A stretch of 64,000 bases of DNA from the NCBI GenBank assembly GCA_964583095.1, contig CAZOVB010000012.1, positions 31,661-95,660 on the forward strand. The letters are read 5' to 3'. Below, piece by piece: positions 1 to 7,280 of the stretch; within the stretch, counting starts at the first letter, position 1, and each line of letters opens with the position of its first letter. The notes beneath the pieces were generated by a model. It saw nothing but the letters and a program-made list of their open reading frames with translations. It was not told where the DNA came from and did not search any database. The stretch is from CAZOVB01 sp964583095 (GTDB taxonomy: Bacteria; Planctomycetota; Phycisphaerae; SM23-33). A program made the position numbers and the translations under genes.

Positions 1-548
1 TCCGTGGCTGACAGCAGCGCCAGGCCCTTGTAGTCATCGGGCATCGCCTCGGCCAGGGCCCATGCGTCATCACAGTCTTCGTCCATCGCCAGCAAAAAGA
101 GATTCTGCGTGGGCACCTTCTGCAGGGAGTGGACATTCTTGAGCAGGGCTTCGAGGCGTTTGCCGGTGGCCTGGGCATCGAACTGACCCTCTTTGTCCGC
201 CGGCTGGGGCACCAGGACCAGCACGCCATTGACCCGCGCCGTGGCCTTCCAATCCTCCAGCAACGCCTTGGCGTCTCCGCGTGTCAGGACGACAGCTACG
301 GGGTTCTGCCCGGCCAGCTTCTCGGGAACCAGGGCCCATCCCTCATTCTGTTGATGAAGTCCGGGCTTGGCCGGCTCGTGACCTTCAAGGCGGCCGGCTC
401 CGATGGCGGTCTTGATCATCCGGGTCACCAGGCCCTTTTCCTTTACGATGGGCTCATCGGCAAAGGCGGGGCCCGGTCGGGCGAAGTTCAGAGTCAAGGC
501 CAGGAGGACCGCGGCCAGTACGGGATAACGATTGGTTTGGAATATCAT
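1..548 (-). CDS. Secreted protein of unknown function, possible alpha/beta-hydrolase fold (3' end outside window)
   Basis: The reading frame opens at ATG 548 and runs off the window start (182 codons seen). The first ~30 residues form a typical signal peptide (MIFQTNRYP, a hydrophobic VLAAVLLALTL core, then PAFA before DEP), so the product is exported. After that come a segment ending VLVLVPQP and a helix plus strand around VPTQNLFLLAMDEDCDD. This order resembles the part of polyhydroxybutyrate-depolymerase/esterase-like alpha/beta hydrolases that leads to the nucleophile elbow. The expected GxSxG is absent (LAMDEDCD stands there), so an active serine esterase is doubtful. The fold is my inference; the export signal is seen directly. 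It is divergent from nothing nearby and lies downstream of the ferredoxin on the same strand. Confidence 0.7.
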   Translation of the reverse strand, partial: MIFQTNRYPVLAAVLLALTLNFARPGPAFADEPIVKEKGLVTRMIKTAIGAGRLEGHEPAKPGLHQQNEGWALVPEKLAGQNPVAVVLTRGDAKALLEDWKATARVNGVLVLVPQPADKEGQFDAQATGKRLEALLKNVHSLQKVPTQNLFLLAMDEDCDDAWALAEAMPDDYKGLALLSAT

Positions 549-699
549 GCTGCGTCTCCCACGTAGAGCGCTGAAAGTCGGGATCTGCTTTGACCCATTG
601 TACACATCGGAAACAGCAAACCGAAGCCGAAGCGCGACAACAGGACCTGAATTGAATTTCTCAGACGCTCGGCAGGGGTGGAAGTTTCTTCCGGCGCAC

Positions 700-736
700 A
701 AAAAAGGCCATCGGCCGCATGTCGGGGCCGATGGCC
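700..736 (-). terminator. Rho-independent terminator of the ferredoxin gene
   Basis: An 11-bp perfect inverted repeat (ggccatcggcc at 706-716, ggccgatggcc at 726-736) is followed on the minus strand by a run of six T (700-705 read as A on plus). It lies 20 bases after the ferredoxin stop codon. Confidence 0.85.
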
Positions 737-755
737 TGGTCAGGTCGGAAGATGC

Positions 756-923
756 TTATTCTTCGACGATGGCGCTGGTCGGGCAGGTATCCACGCAGGC
801 GCCGCAGCTGATGCAGGCATCCTGATCGATGGTGTACTTGTCGCCTTCCTTGATGGCGTCGGCAGGGCAGGCATCGCTGCAGGCGCCGCAGGCAACGCAT
901 TCGTCGGTGATTTTGTAGGCCAT
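756..923 (-). CDS. 2[4Fe-4S] ferredoxin
   Basis: A 55-residue protein beginning MAYKITDEC and ending TSAIVEE. Two classical cluster motifs are complete: CVACGACSDACP and CISCGACVDTCP (CxxCxxCxxxCP twice), which bind two [4Fe-4S] clusters as in clostridial-type ferredoxins. It carries electrons at low potential between cytoplasmic oxidoreductases. An AAGGAG ribosome site sits seven bases before ATG 923. A strong terminator follows, so it is probably a single-gene transcript. This type of small ferredoxin is common in anaerobes and agrees with fhs later in the window. Partner enzymes are not identifiable here. Confidence 0.95.
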   Translation of the reverse strand: MAYKITDECVACGACSDACPADAIKEGDKYTIDQDACISCGACVDTCPTSAIVEE

Positions 924-1091
924 TTTTGTGCTCCTTCAGGCAGGGGATAGATCTTCTCGGCCTGCTGGAGGCAGGCTCAACCGGTCCCCATCCTACAAAT
1001 CTGGGGACAGGCAGTTCAAGCCCTTACGTCGAAACCTGGCAGATCTTCAGGCAAAAAAGCGTTCGCCCGGGGCCCGAGCTCCTACAATGGC

Positions 1092-1119
1092 TTGCCAAAT
1101 GCTTCGCAGAGACTACACT
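1092..1119 (+). promoter_or_regulatory. Candidate sigma-70 promoter for cysK
   Basis: TTGCCA (1092-1097), a 16-base spacer and TACACT (1114-1119) match the sigma-70 pattern. Transcription would start near 1126, about 90 bases before cysK. The 924-1217 gap also holds small hairpins (gtcccca 984-990 with tggggac 1002-1008). I see no recognised riboswitch or T-box. Confidence 0.45.
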
Positions 1120-1217
1120 GACAACGGCTTTGGCCAAAAGGCTTTCCGGCCAAATCGAACGTTGTTTCCCGAAGCAGATGCTTGCCCGGGCTCCTTCCGA
1201 ATCCATTGGAGATGACA

Positions 1218-2168
1218 ATGTCCCACACTTTCGAGAACATCACGCAGACCATCGGAAACACCCCCCTGGTGAAAGTCAGCCGATTGATCCAGTCTCAGGC
1301 CCACGTCCTGGCCAAAATGGAGAGCTTCAACCCGATGTCCTCGGTCAAGGACCGCATCGGACGGGCCATGATCGACGCAGCCGAAAAGGAAGGCAAACTC
1401 TCGCCGGGAGATCGGGTCATCGAGCCGACCAGCGGCAATACCGGGATCGCCCTGGCCTTCATCTGTGCAGCCCGTGGCTACAAGTGCACGCTGACCATGC
1501 CCGAGTCCATGAGCATCGAACGCCGGAAGGTTCTCAAGGCCCTCGGGGCCCAGCTGGTCCTGACTCCCGCAGAAAAGGGAATGCCCGGGGCCATCGAAGC
1601 CGCCGAGGTCCTTCTGGCCGAGAACAAAGGCGCCTTCATGCCACAGCAGTTCAACAACCCGGCCAATCCGCAGGTGCACCGGGAGACGACGGCCGAGGAA
1701 ATCTGGGCCGACACCCAGGGAAAGGTTGACGCCTTTATCGCCGGAGTGGGCACCGGCGGGACCATCACCGGGGTGGGGGATGTGCTCAAACAACGTAATC
1801 CCGATGTGAAGATCATCGCCGTCGAACCTTCGCAGTCTCCGGTGATCTCACAAGTGCAGCAGGGCGAGGAAATCCAACCAGGCCCCCACAAAATCCAGGG
1901 CATCGGGGCCGGCTTCATCCCCAAGGTCCTCAACGTGGACCTGATTGACGAAGTGATCCAGGTCGACCAGGAACACTCACTGGACTGGGCGAGGCGCGCT
2001 GCCTCGGAAGAAGGGCTGTTTGTGGGCATCAGCTCCGGCGCTGCCCTCAAGGCTGCCGACGTAGTGGCCCAGAGGCCCGAGATGGCGGGCAAGAACATCG
2101 TGGCCATCATCCCCAGCTTCGGCGAGAGGTATCTCTCCAGCCCGCTGTTCGATCATCTGGAGGTCTGA
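1218..2168 (+). CDS. cysK: Cysteine synthase A (O-acetylserine sulfhydrylase)
   Basis: PLP enzyme of fold type II that makes cysteine from O-acetylserine and sulfide in the cytoplasm. The 316 residues match the family length. Visible motifs: NTPLVKV at the N-terminus, SSVKDRIG holding the PLP lysine (about K44), the substrate loop PTSGNTGI, the phosphate-binding GTGGTITG, and GISSGAA near the C-terminus. The start is set by GGAG at 1208-1211, six bases before ATG 1218; ATG 1212 and an upstream CTG-rich extension are less well placed. The PHP phosphoesterase gene starts 27 bases downstream on the same strand and may be co-transcribed. CysM or cystathionine beta-synthase-like members cannot be fully excluded, but sequence and length favour CysK. 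Confidence 0.95.
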   Translation: MSHTFENITQTIGNTPLVKVSRLIQSQAHVLAKMESFNPMSSVKDRIGRAMIDAAEKEGKLSPGDRVIEPTSGNTGIALAFICAARGYKCTLTMPESMSIERRKVLKALGAQLVLTPAEKGMPGAIEAAEVLLAENKGAFMPQQFNNPANPQVHRETTAEEIWADTQGKVDAFIAGVGTGGTITGVGDVLKQRNPDVKIIAVEPSQSPVISQVQQGEEIQPGPHKIQGIGAGFIPKVLNVDLIDEVIQVDQEHSLDWARRAASEEGLFVGISSGAALKAADVVAQRPEMAGKNIVAIIPSFGERYLSSPLFDHLEV

Positions 2169-2195
2169 GCGGCCAAGCGATCCGGACGACAGGGC

Positions 2196-3056
2196 ATGCG
2201 ACGATTTGTGGATTTCCATACGCACTCGACGGCCTCGGACGGCTCGTGCCCTCCGGCCGATCTGGTGAAACTGGGCGAGAAAGCCAGGTTGGCTGCCCTG
2301 GCCCTGACCGATCACGACACGGTTTCGGGCATTGCCGAGGCCCGAAAAGAAGCCTCCAACTTCCCCGATCTTGCCTTTGTCGCCGGTATCGAGGTCTCTG
2401 CGTCCTGGCCCGGGGGGAGCATGCACATCCTCGGGCTGGAAATCGACGAGGAATCCAAGCCCATCAACGACCTGGCCGAGAAGTTGCGAAACGCCCGCAG
2501 GCAACGCAACCCGCAGGTTCTGGCCCGGCTGGCCGAGCTGGGAATGCCTCTCGATATGCAAGACGTCCAGGCCGTGCTGCCCGATCGAACTGCGCAGATG
2601 GGCTCGGAGGTCATCTCCCGGATGCACATCGCTGAGGCCATGCGACGGAAGGGCTATGTCTCCTCCACGCAGCAGGCGTTTTCGCGATGGATCGGCAGCG
2701 GCAAGCCCGCCTACCTGGACAAGGAGCGAATGCCGGCCCGGCAGGTCATCCAGGCAATTCGGGAGGCAGGGGGCCTGGCCGTCCTTGCCCATCCGGTGCA
2801 GTTGGGCTGCTCCAACCGATCGCAGCTCGAAACGCTGCTTCGCGATCTGATCTCGGGCGGCCTGGAGGGGATCGAGGTCTATCACAGCGACCACTCCGAC
2901 GCATTGACGCGGATCTACCTGGACCTGGCCCGCAAGCTGGGCCTTCTGGTAACCGGTGGTTCGGACTTCCATGGCCCAAGCAAGCCGGACGTGCGTCTGG
3001 GCAGGCCGCGCGTCCCTCGATCGGTGCTTACCGGGCGGCTGGGCAAGTACGCCTGA
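2196..3056 (+). CDS. PHP-domain phosphoesterase (RNase AM / YciV-TrpH-like)
   Basis: A 286-residue protein with the PHP metal-binding motifs: FHTHSTASDG at the start, LTDHDTVSG near residue 40, a central glutamate/histidine segment with LAHPVQLG, and the C-terminal GGSDFHG. The family (YciV/TrpH, Rnm in E. coli) hydrolyses nucleoside 3',5'-bisphosphates and trims 5' ends of small RNAs as a 5'-3' exonuclease. Cytoplasmic, no signal peptide. It lies directly after cysK. In some genomes this family is linked to sulfur assimilation by removal of 3'-phosphoadenosine phosphate, which would suit that position, but the link here is inference. Confidence 0.85.
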   Translation: MRRFVDFHTHSTASDGSCPPADLVKLGEKARLAALALTDHDTVSGIAEARKEASNFPDLAFVAGIEVSASWPGGSMHILGLEIDEESKPINDLAEKLRNARRQRNPQVLARLAELGMPLDMQDVQAVLPDRTAQMGSEVISRMHIAEAMRRKGYVSSTQQAFSRWIGSGKPAYLDKERMPARQVIQAIREAGGLAVLAHPVQLGCSNRSQLETLLRDLISGGLEGIEVYHSDHSDALTRIYLDLARKLGLLVTGGSDFHGPSKPDVRLGRPRVPRSVLTGRLGKYA

Positions 3057-3343
3057 GATATCCGCCGGAGGGGCGATCCAGCGGGTATATTCGTGAAATT
3101 GCTCTTGTGGTGCGACAGATTGCCTCAGGGGAGGGCCAAGGCTCCGGCCGGCTTGTGTGCGTATAAGAGATGGAAGTGTAATATCGCACGTGTATTCGTG
3201 GCCACAGGATTCTGCCAAAGAAGCCGCCGCTCGCTGCCCGGACTCACTCCTCGGGCAAATTGCCCCTCCCTGGGCTTGAGTGGTAGCCCGATCCGGGTGG
3301 ACGGGCAGGAGACTCCCCCAACAAAGCAACGAGGATACGCAGT

Positions 3344-3574
3344 ATGAACGCAACCACGATGACAATCGCAGCCGCACTGTGCCTGCTGGCGCCGGCCAAT
3401 GCCACAGGCTTGGCAGAAGAGAAGCAGGAGGTTCCCCGCCCCGACAAGCATCATTACGGCCCCGAAGGATACCTTCAGGTCGGCCGGCTCTTCGCCCGGA
3501 AGGTCGTGGAGACCGAAAAGGCCGGCCAGGCCCAAGCCGAGTCAGAAGCAGACGCCCCGAAGAAAAAACACTGA
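3344..3574 (+). CDS. Small secreted protein of unknown function
   Basis: A 76-residue product with an N-terminal signal peptide (MNATTMTIAAALCLLAPA, probable cut after NATGLA). The short charged mature part is rich in Lys, Glu and Ala and ends DAPKKKH. A GAGG-like site lies upstream of ATG 3344. I do not recognise a family. It stands alone, 288 bases from the PHP gene and followed by a hairpin, so it is probably monocistronic. The upstream gap shows TATAAG/TAATAT-rich stretches but no promoter with good spacing. The gene is believable from signal peptide plus ribosome site, not from homology. Confidence 0.55.
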   Translation: MNATTMTIAAALCLLAPANATGLAEEKQEVPRPDKHHYGPEGYLQVGRLFARKVVETEKAGQAQAESEADAPKKKH

Positions 3575-3603
3575 GGCTTCGGGTTTCAGAACCGATCAAA
3601 CAT

Positions 3604-3640
3604 CGATGGCTTCCGGTTACCCCTTGCCCGGAAGCCATCG
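3604..3640. terminator. Hairpin between the small secreted protein and lexA
   Basis: A perfect 13-bp inverted repeat (cgatggcttccgg 3604-3616, ccggaagccatcg 3628-3640) with an 11-base loop lies between two convergent genes. T runs on either side are weak, so it may act as a two-way terminator or mRNA 3' stabiliser. Confidence 0.6.
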
Positions 3641-3686
3641 GTATTTGCAGTGAAGGATGATTCGCACCGGCAGGGGTACTCTATGC

Positions 3687-4295
3687 CTACATCCGTCGGA
3701 TGACACCGATCACAACGCCCTGAATCCGGACCTGGCGACAGTAGATCGGATCGAAATCCGGGTTGGCCGGCTGGAGCCGTACGCGGCCCTTCTCCCGGTA
3801 GAACCGCTTGAGGGTCGCCTCGCCGTCGGGCAGGAGGGCGACAACCGTCTCGCCATTACGGGCGGTATCGCGCTTCCGGCAGACGACGTAGTCCCCGGGG
3901 CGGATGTGGTCCTCGATCATGCTCTCGCCCGAGACCTCCAGGACGAAGTTGTCCTTGCCGGCCTCGAAGATCTCGGAAAGATCGATGCTCTGGCTGTCCT
4001 CGACGGCCTCGATGGGATGGCCCGCGGCGATGCGCCCGGCCAGGGGCAGACGCGTGGAGTTCACCTCGTCGGGGAAACGGAATTTATTGGAAATCTGCAA
4101 AGAGCGGGCTTTGTGCTTGTCTCCCCGCCGGACGATTCCTTTTTTTTCCAGGGCGACGACGTGTTCGAACACGGTGACCTTTGTCAGATCCAGGAAGTCC
4201 CCGATCTCCTGCATGGTCGGGGAATAGCCGTGGCGCAGCCGAAAGTCGCGGATGAACCTGAGAATGTCCAGTTGTCTTGGGGTTACGGTGTCCAT
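3687..4295 (-). CDS. lexA: LexA repressor (SOS response)
   Basis: A 202-residue SOS repressor and self-cleaving serine protease. Residues ~1-65 form the winged helix-turn-helix (SPTMQEIGDFLDL, then the recognition helix). The Ala91-Gly92 pair in GRIAAGHP is the expected cut site. Ser125 (VSGESM) and Lys163 (EATLKRF) form the catalytic dyad of the S24 domain. On DNA damage RecA filaments stimulate its self-cleavage and derepress SOS genes. AAGGAG precedes ATG 4295. No other SOS gene (recA, imuB, dnaE2) is adjacent. The only convincing promoter upstream is about 660 bases away and carries a palindrome over its -10 element, consistent with autoregulation. Confidence 0.95.
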   Translation of the reverse strand: MDTVTPRQLDILRFIRDFRLRHGYSPTMQEIGDFLDLTKVTVFEHVVALEKKGIVRRGDKHKARSLQISNKFRFPDEVNSTRLPLAGRIAAGHPIEAVEDSQSIDLSEIFEAGKDNFVLEVSGESMIEDHIRPGDYVVCRKRDTARNGETVVALLPDGEATLKRFYREKGRVRLQPANPDFDPIYCRQVRIQGVVIGVIRRM

Positions 4296-4955
4296 GATGG
4301 TTCTCCTTGACGGGCGAGGTTGTCTGCCCGGCGGCAGATCCCGGCACGTTCGATGCGGCCAGGGCTTCCAGGGCTATCGATTTGTGTTCCACGATCCGAT
4401 TCGGCTCTACCGTCCCGGCCCGGGAGAGAGGCTCCGTGCCGGCGGCATTGCGATTGGATCGGGCTGATCTTGCAGCCAAGGCCTCTTGGCCGCTCAGCAG
4501 GCCCAGAAGCTTCTTCAGGCGTTTCCACAAGGCCGCTGCCGCTCCTGTGAGCCCGTCGTGTTCCTGTGAATTCCACTCAATTCCTTCGGGCCCGATGCAC
4601 ACCATCGCCGGCTTGCGGTGGTAGGTCCCGCAAGTGCGCCCGGGAATCGGGGCGGGGGGGCGATCAGCTATCGGCTCGGCAGAGCCAGGCCAGGTTCTTA
4701 CGAAGTCCCCTCCGGGACCCGTCTGTACCAAAGGTAGATTCTCCACGGTCTACCGCCTTCCTTTTCTTGTCCGGGCAGGAGAGAAGTCCAAGATCGTGAA
4801 ACCAGCGGTCCGGAAGATGGAATGGGCCCGAAACCCTTCCCTTCGACCGGGGCCCGCGCGTTTGCGAGCTTCTTGAAAAACTTCCTGCGTCGGTCCTTCC
4901 AACCCAGCGTTGGCGAAAGCGGCGCAAGGCCTGTTAAAGTATTTGGCCTTTGTTC
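4296..4955 (-). other. Long region between putative promoter and lexA, no supported gene
   Basis: About 660 bases lie between the promoter at 4963-4991 and lexA. The open frames in it start with GTG or TTG, lack ribosome sites or run into lexA out of frame, and resemble no family I know. It may be an unusually long lexA leader, hold a small unrecognised SOS gene, or encode a structured RNA. I see no signature of RNase P RNA, tmRNA or SRP RNA. Confidence 0.4.
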
Positions 4956-4962
4956 GTATGGA

Positions 4963-4991
4963 ATGTTAGGCTAACACAAGCCAAACGTCAA
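4963..4991 (-). promoter_or_regulatory. Sigma-70 promoter directed toward lexA
   Basis: On the minus strand TTGACG (plus 4986-4991), a 17-base spacer and TAACAT (plus 4963-4968) give a near-consensus promoter firing toward lexA. Start would be near 4955. The perfect palindrome at 4964-4976 covers most of the -10 element and enters the spacer. Confidence 0.65.
4964..4976. promoter_or_regulatory. Candidate LexA operator (palindrome)
   Basis: TGTTAGGCTAACA is a perfect inverted repeat (TGTTAG, one base, CTAACA). It overlaps the -10 hexamer of the promoter pointing to lexA, the classical place for a repressor site. Binding by LexA is inference; the repeat and its position are seen directly. Confidence 0.5.
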
Positions 4992-5265
4992 GGGGGATTC
5001 GGGATTTTCTTCCGACGGCAGCACGGGTCCGGGCCTTGTCTCGGGCCAAGTATCCACCGAAGAGACGCACCATATTGGCGTCTATTGAAGAGCGCACACT
5101 ACATACTGCGCTGTTTGAGTATCGTCCCGCGAGGATCCGCAGCTTGAAAGATTCCCGCCCTGTTCTGGCCGCTGGGCCGCTTTCGGCAGGGACACCGATC
5201 AGAGAGAGGCTGCAATTGAGCCCTGCACAGACGCCCAGGAAATTGCGGACGCGACAGCAAGAAAG

Positions 5266-5292
5266 CGGGCGAGGCCTGTAAGACCTCGCCCG
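5266..5292 (-). terminator. Terminator-like hairpin after the coiled-coil protein gene
   Basis: cgggcgagg (5266-5274) pairs with cctcgcccg (5284-5292) around a 9-base loop, 30 bases past the stop of the minus-strand gene. On that strand it is followed by CTTTCTTG. The stretch 4992-5265 before it holds nothing I can identify. Confidence 0.55.
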
Positions 5293-5321
5293 AGAGAGAG
5301 TAAATTTGTCCGGCGTTTGGG

Positions 5322-5591
5322 TCAGGTTTCGCTGTCCCGGTCGTTTCGGGAGCGGCCCTCGAGCATCTGGCGCAGGTATTTGTTCTCGCGTCGCGTCGCT
5401 TCGAGGTCGAAAAGCATGTACTTGACCTGGAGCTTGAGATGATCAATCGCTTCGTCGACGCTGGGCTTGGGGCCCACCCGGTGGGGAAGGTATACGCCGT
5501 CGCTGGCGTTGCCGGCTTTTTCGGTCAAAGGGGCTGCGGCAACCACATCGGCAAGTTCCAGAAGCTTTTCTTTCAGTACCGCCTCGTTCAT
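5322..5591 (-). CDS. Small coiled-coil protein of unknown function
   Basis: An 89-residue cytoplasmic protein starting MNEAVLKEKLLEL at ATG 5591, chosen because GGAG lies nine bases upstream; a TTG five codons earlier is possible. The N-terminal half is helical. The C-terminal half has heptad-like leucines and charges (AIDHLKLQVKYMLFDLEA, then RRENKYLRQMLEGR), which predicts a short coiled coil. A TATAAT element at plus 5702-5707 read on the minus strand probably marks its -10 region, without a clear -35. A terminator-like hairpin follows, so it seems monocistronic. I do not recognise a family. Confidence 0.6.
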   Translation of the reverse strand: MNEAVLKEKLLELADVVAAAPLTEKAGNASDGVYLPHRVGPKPSVDEAIDHLKLQVKYMLFDLEATRRENKYLRQMLEGRSRNDRDSET

Positions 5592-6134
5592 GGCAGTTTT
5601 CTCCAATCAGGCCTCACTTGTCAGGTTCCACGCGACTCCAACGGTCGCCATCGGGCTTGCAATGCAACGCCGATGCCATGGCGAAACATCCATTGCGACC
5701 CATTATACACCAAGGCCCGTATCGTGAGCGCGAATCCGCAGTGTGCCTGCGGAAAATCTCTAAGTGCCCGTGGGGAAACGGCCTGCATAGGCGAATTTCT
5801 CGGCAGAACCTTCCCCTCCCCCCCGGACCTTGGGCCTGTGGAACACCCCTGCGGCGCAAGACCTTTCAAACAAGGGCTTTTCCGGTTGTGTTTCCAGCCG
5901 GGTCCAGGAGCTTCTGTGTTCCGAGCGGAGGAAATTCCGCGGTTTTTTGGAGCACTTTCTTCCCGGCAAGGACATCAAGACATGGGTCGATTAAACAAAC
6001 AGGACCCGCAGCCCGATTGAGCAGGAACCCTCGGGCAAGCCGAGCGGAAGGTAAAAGAGGAATCCGGAATTTTGCCGCGACAAATTTCCCCCCGCCGCTA
6101 CACTGTGGATCAATAAGCCATCCGAGTGACAGAC
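5592..6134. other. 540-bp gap without a supported gene
   Basis: It holds the minus-strand -10 element for the coiled-coil gene (5702-5707) and a weak plus-strand terminator-like hairpin (5924-5947). No open frame has both a ribosome site and plausible composition. Confidence 0.5.
5924..5947 (+). terminator. Weak intrinsic terminator with no upstream gene
   Basis: gcgga (5924-5928) pairs with tccgc (5935-5939) over a 6-base loop, then gg and six T (5942-5947). The stem is only 5 bp. No plus-strand coding region precedes it within 2 kb, so it may end a small RNA or be chance. Confidence 0.3.
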
Positions 6135-6770
6135 ATGTTGCATCCAACACCCGCATCAGACAAACCCGTAGGCAGGAAGGCGGATCTGGTACTGGCCTCC
6201 TCCTCGCCTCGCAGGCGGGACCTGCTCCACCAGGCAGGCCTGGCCTTCCAGGTGCGCAGTCCGCGCCTGGAAGAACCGAACTGGTCCATGCCGCTGGACC
6301 CCTCACAGCAGGCTGAAGCCTTGGCCTACTTCAAGGCCCGATCGGTCTGGCAGTGCGATCCGAAGTGCCTTGTTCTGGGCGCTGATACCGTCGTGGCCGG
6401 GCCCGACGGGCTTTTGGGCAAGCCACGCGACCGCCAGGACGCCCGGCGCATGCTCGAGACACTCTCGGGCAGCCGACATGCCGTGATTACCGGCGTGGCC
6501 CTGCTGGGCCCCGGGTGTGGCCGGCGGAGGATCGCCTCAGATATCACGTATGTCACCATGCGGAAGATGAGCCCCGAAGAAGTCCAGGGCTACCTGGATT
6601 CGGGCGAATGGGAAGGCAAGGCCGGTGCCTATGCCATCCAGGAAACCGCCGACAGATTTGTAACCCGGGTCGAGGGAAGCTTTTCCAACGTGGTGGGTTT
6701 GCCGATCGAACTGCTCCAGCGTATGATGAGCCGCACAGAAAAGGACTTGCAGGAAGAGAATTCGCCATGA
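6135..6770 (+). CDS. maf: Maf-family nucleotide pyrophosphatase
   Basis: A house-cleaning enzyme that hydrolyses dTTP/UTP or modified nucleoside triphosphates to monophosphates. Visible motifs are LASSSPRRRDLL near the N-terminus, LGADTVV with the catalytic Asp, GKPRDRQDARRML, SGSRHAVITG, and the C-terminal GKAGAYAIQ. At about 211 residues it has normal length. The start is ambiguous between GTG 6126 and ATG 6135; GAG at 6124-6126 favours the ATG. Its stop overlaps the start of the next gene (ATGA), so the two are translationally coupled. Confidence 0.9.
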   Translation: MLHPTPASDKPVGRKADLVLASSSPRRRDLLHQAGLAFQVRSPRLEEPNWSMPLDPSQQAEALAYFKARSVWQCDPKCLVLGADTVVAGPDGLLGKPRDRQDARRMLETLSGSRHAVITGVALLGPGCGRRRIASDITYVTMRKMSPEEVQGYLDSGEWEGKAGAYAIQETADRFVTRVEGSFSNVVGLPIELLQRMMSRTEKDLQEENSP

Positions 6771-7219
6771 TCCAGACATGCATGCTGCTTTTTCTGGCTG
6801 TGTCGGGCACCTTTCTGACAGGCTGCAAGCCGAAGGTCACCATCGGGGATAAGACCTGGAAGGTTCGCCTGGCCCTGACCGGGCACGAGCGGTACAAGGG
6901 CTTGAGCAATCAGCCCGAGCTTCCCGAAGATGAGGGGATGCTGTTTATCTTCCGCAGACCCAAAAAGCTCTCGTTTGTGATGCGGGAATGCGACCATCCC
7001 CTGGATGTCGCATTCATCGACGCGGAGCATCGCGTTGTGAAGATCCACGAGATGAAGGTGGAAGACAGCCGGCGCGGGGATGTCAAGTACGGCTCCGGAG
7101 TGCCGGCCCAGTATGCCCTGGAGGTCAAGGGGGGCACGCTCAAAAAGGCAGGGGTTTCGGTCGGAGACAAGGTGGAATTCTCGTACGCCGTTCCCGACCC
7201 AGCTAAAGCCGACCCCTGA
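6767..7219 (+). CDS. DUF192-family lipoprotein
   Basis: A 150-residue protein with a lipoprotein signal peptide: MIQTCMLLFLAVSG, then the lipobox-like LTGC with Cys at about residue 20. The mature part is a DUF192 domain: the GHERYKGLSNQ segment, EGMLFIF, SFVMREC, LDVAFIDAEHRVVKIHEM and a terminal VGDKVEF. DUF192 proteins are small beta-barrels of uncertain function, found across bacteria and archaea, often exported. It shares four bases with maf (ATGA) and should be co-expressed with it. The role in this operon is unknown. Confidence 0.85.
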   Translation: MIQTCMLLFLAVSGTFLTGCKPKVTIGDKTWKVRLALTGHERYKGLSNQPELPEDEGMLFIFRRPKKLSFVMRECDHPLDVAFIDAEHRVVKIHEMKVEDSRRGDVKYGSGVPAQYALEVKGGTLKKAGVSVGDKVEFSYAVPDPAKADP

Positions 7220-7280
7220 GCGGTCCGATGACCATGCAGGGCGCTTTTCGTGCTCCTTGCTCTGTGTGTGAGGGATCGCT

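Noticed and set aside
924..1217. Possible riboswitch upstream of cysK
   Set aside because: Only small hairpins are present; I cannot match SAM, T-box or other known conserved cores.
4084..4746. Minus-strand open frame of 220 codons upstream of and overlapping lexA
   Set aside because: It starts with GTG without a ribosome site, overlaps lexA by more than 200 bases in another frame and has no recognisable motif.
4664..4927. Minus-strand 87-codon frame in the lexA leader
   Set aside because: TTG start, no ribosome site, Arg/Ser-rich shadow-like composition.
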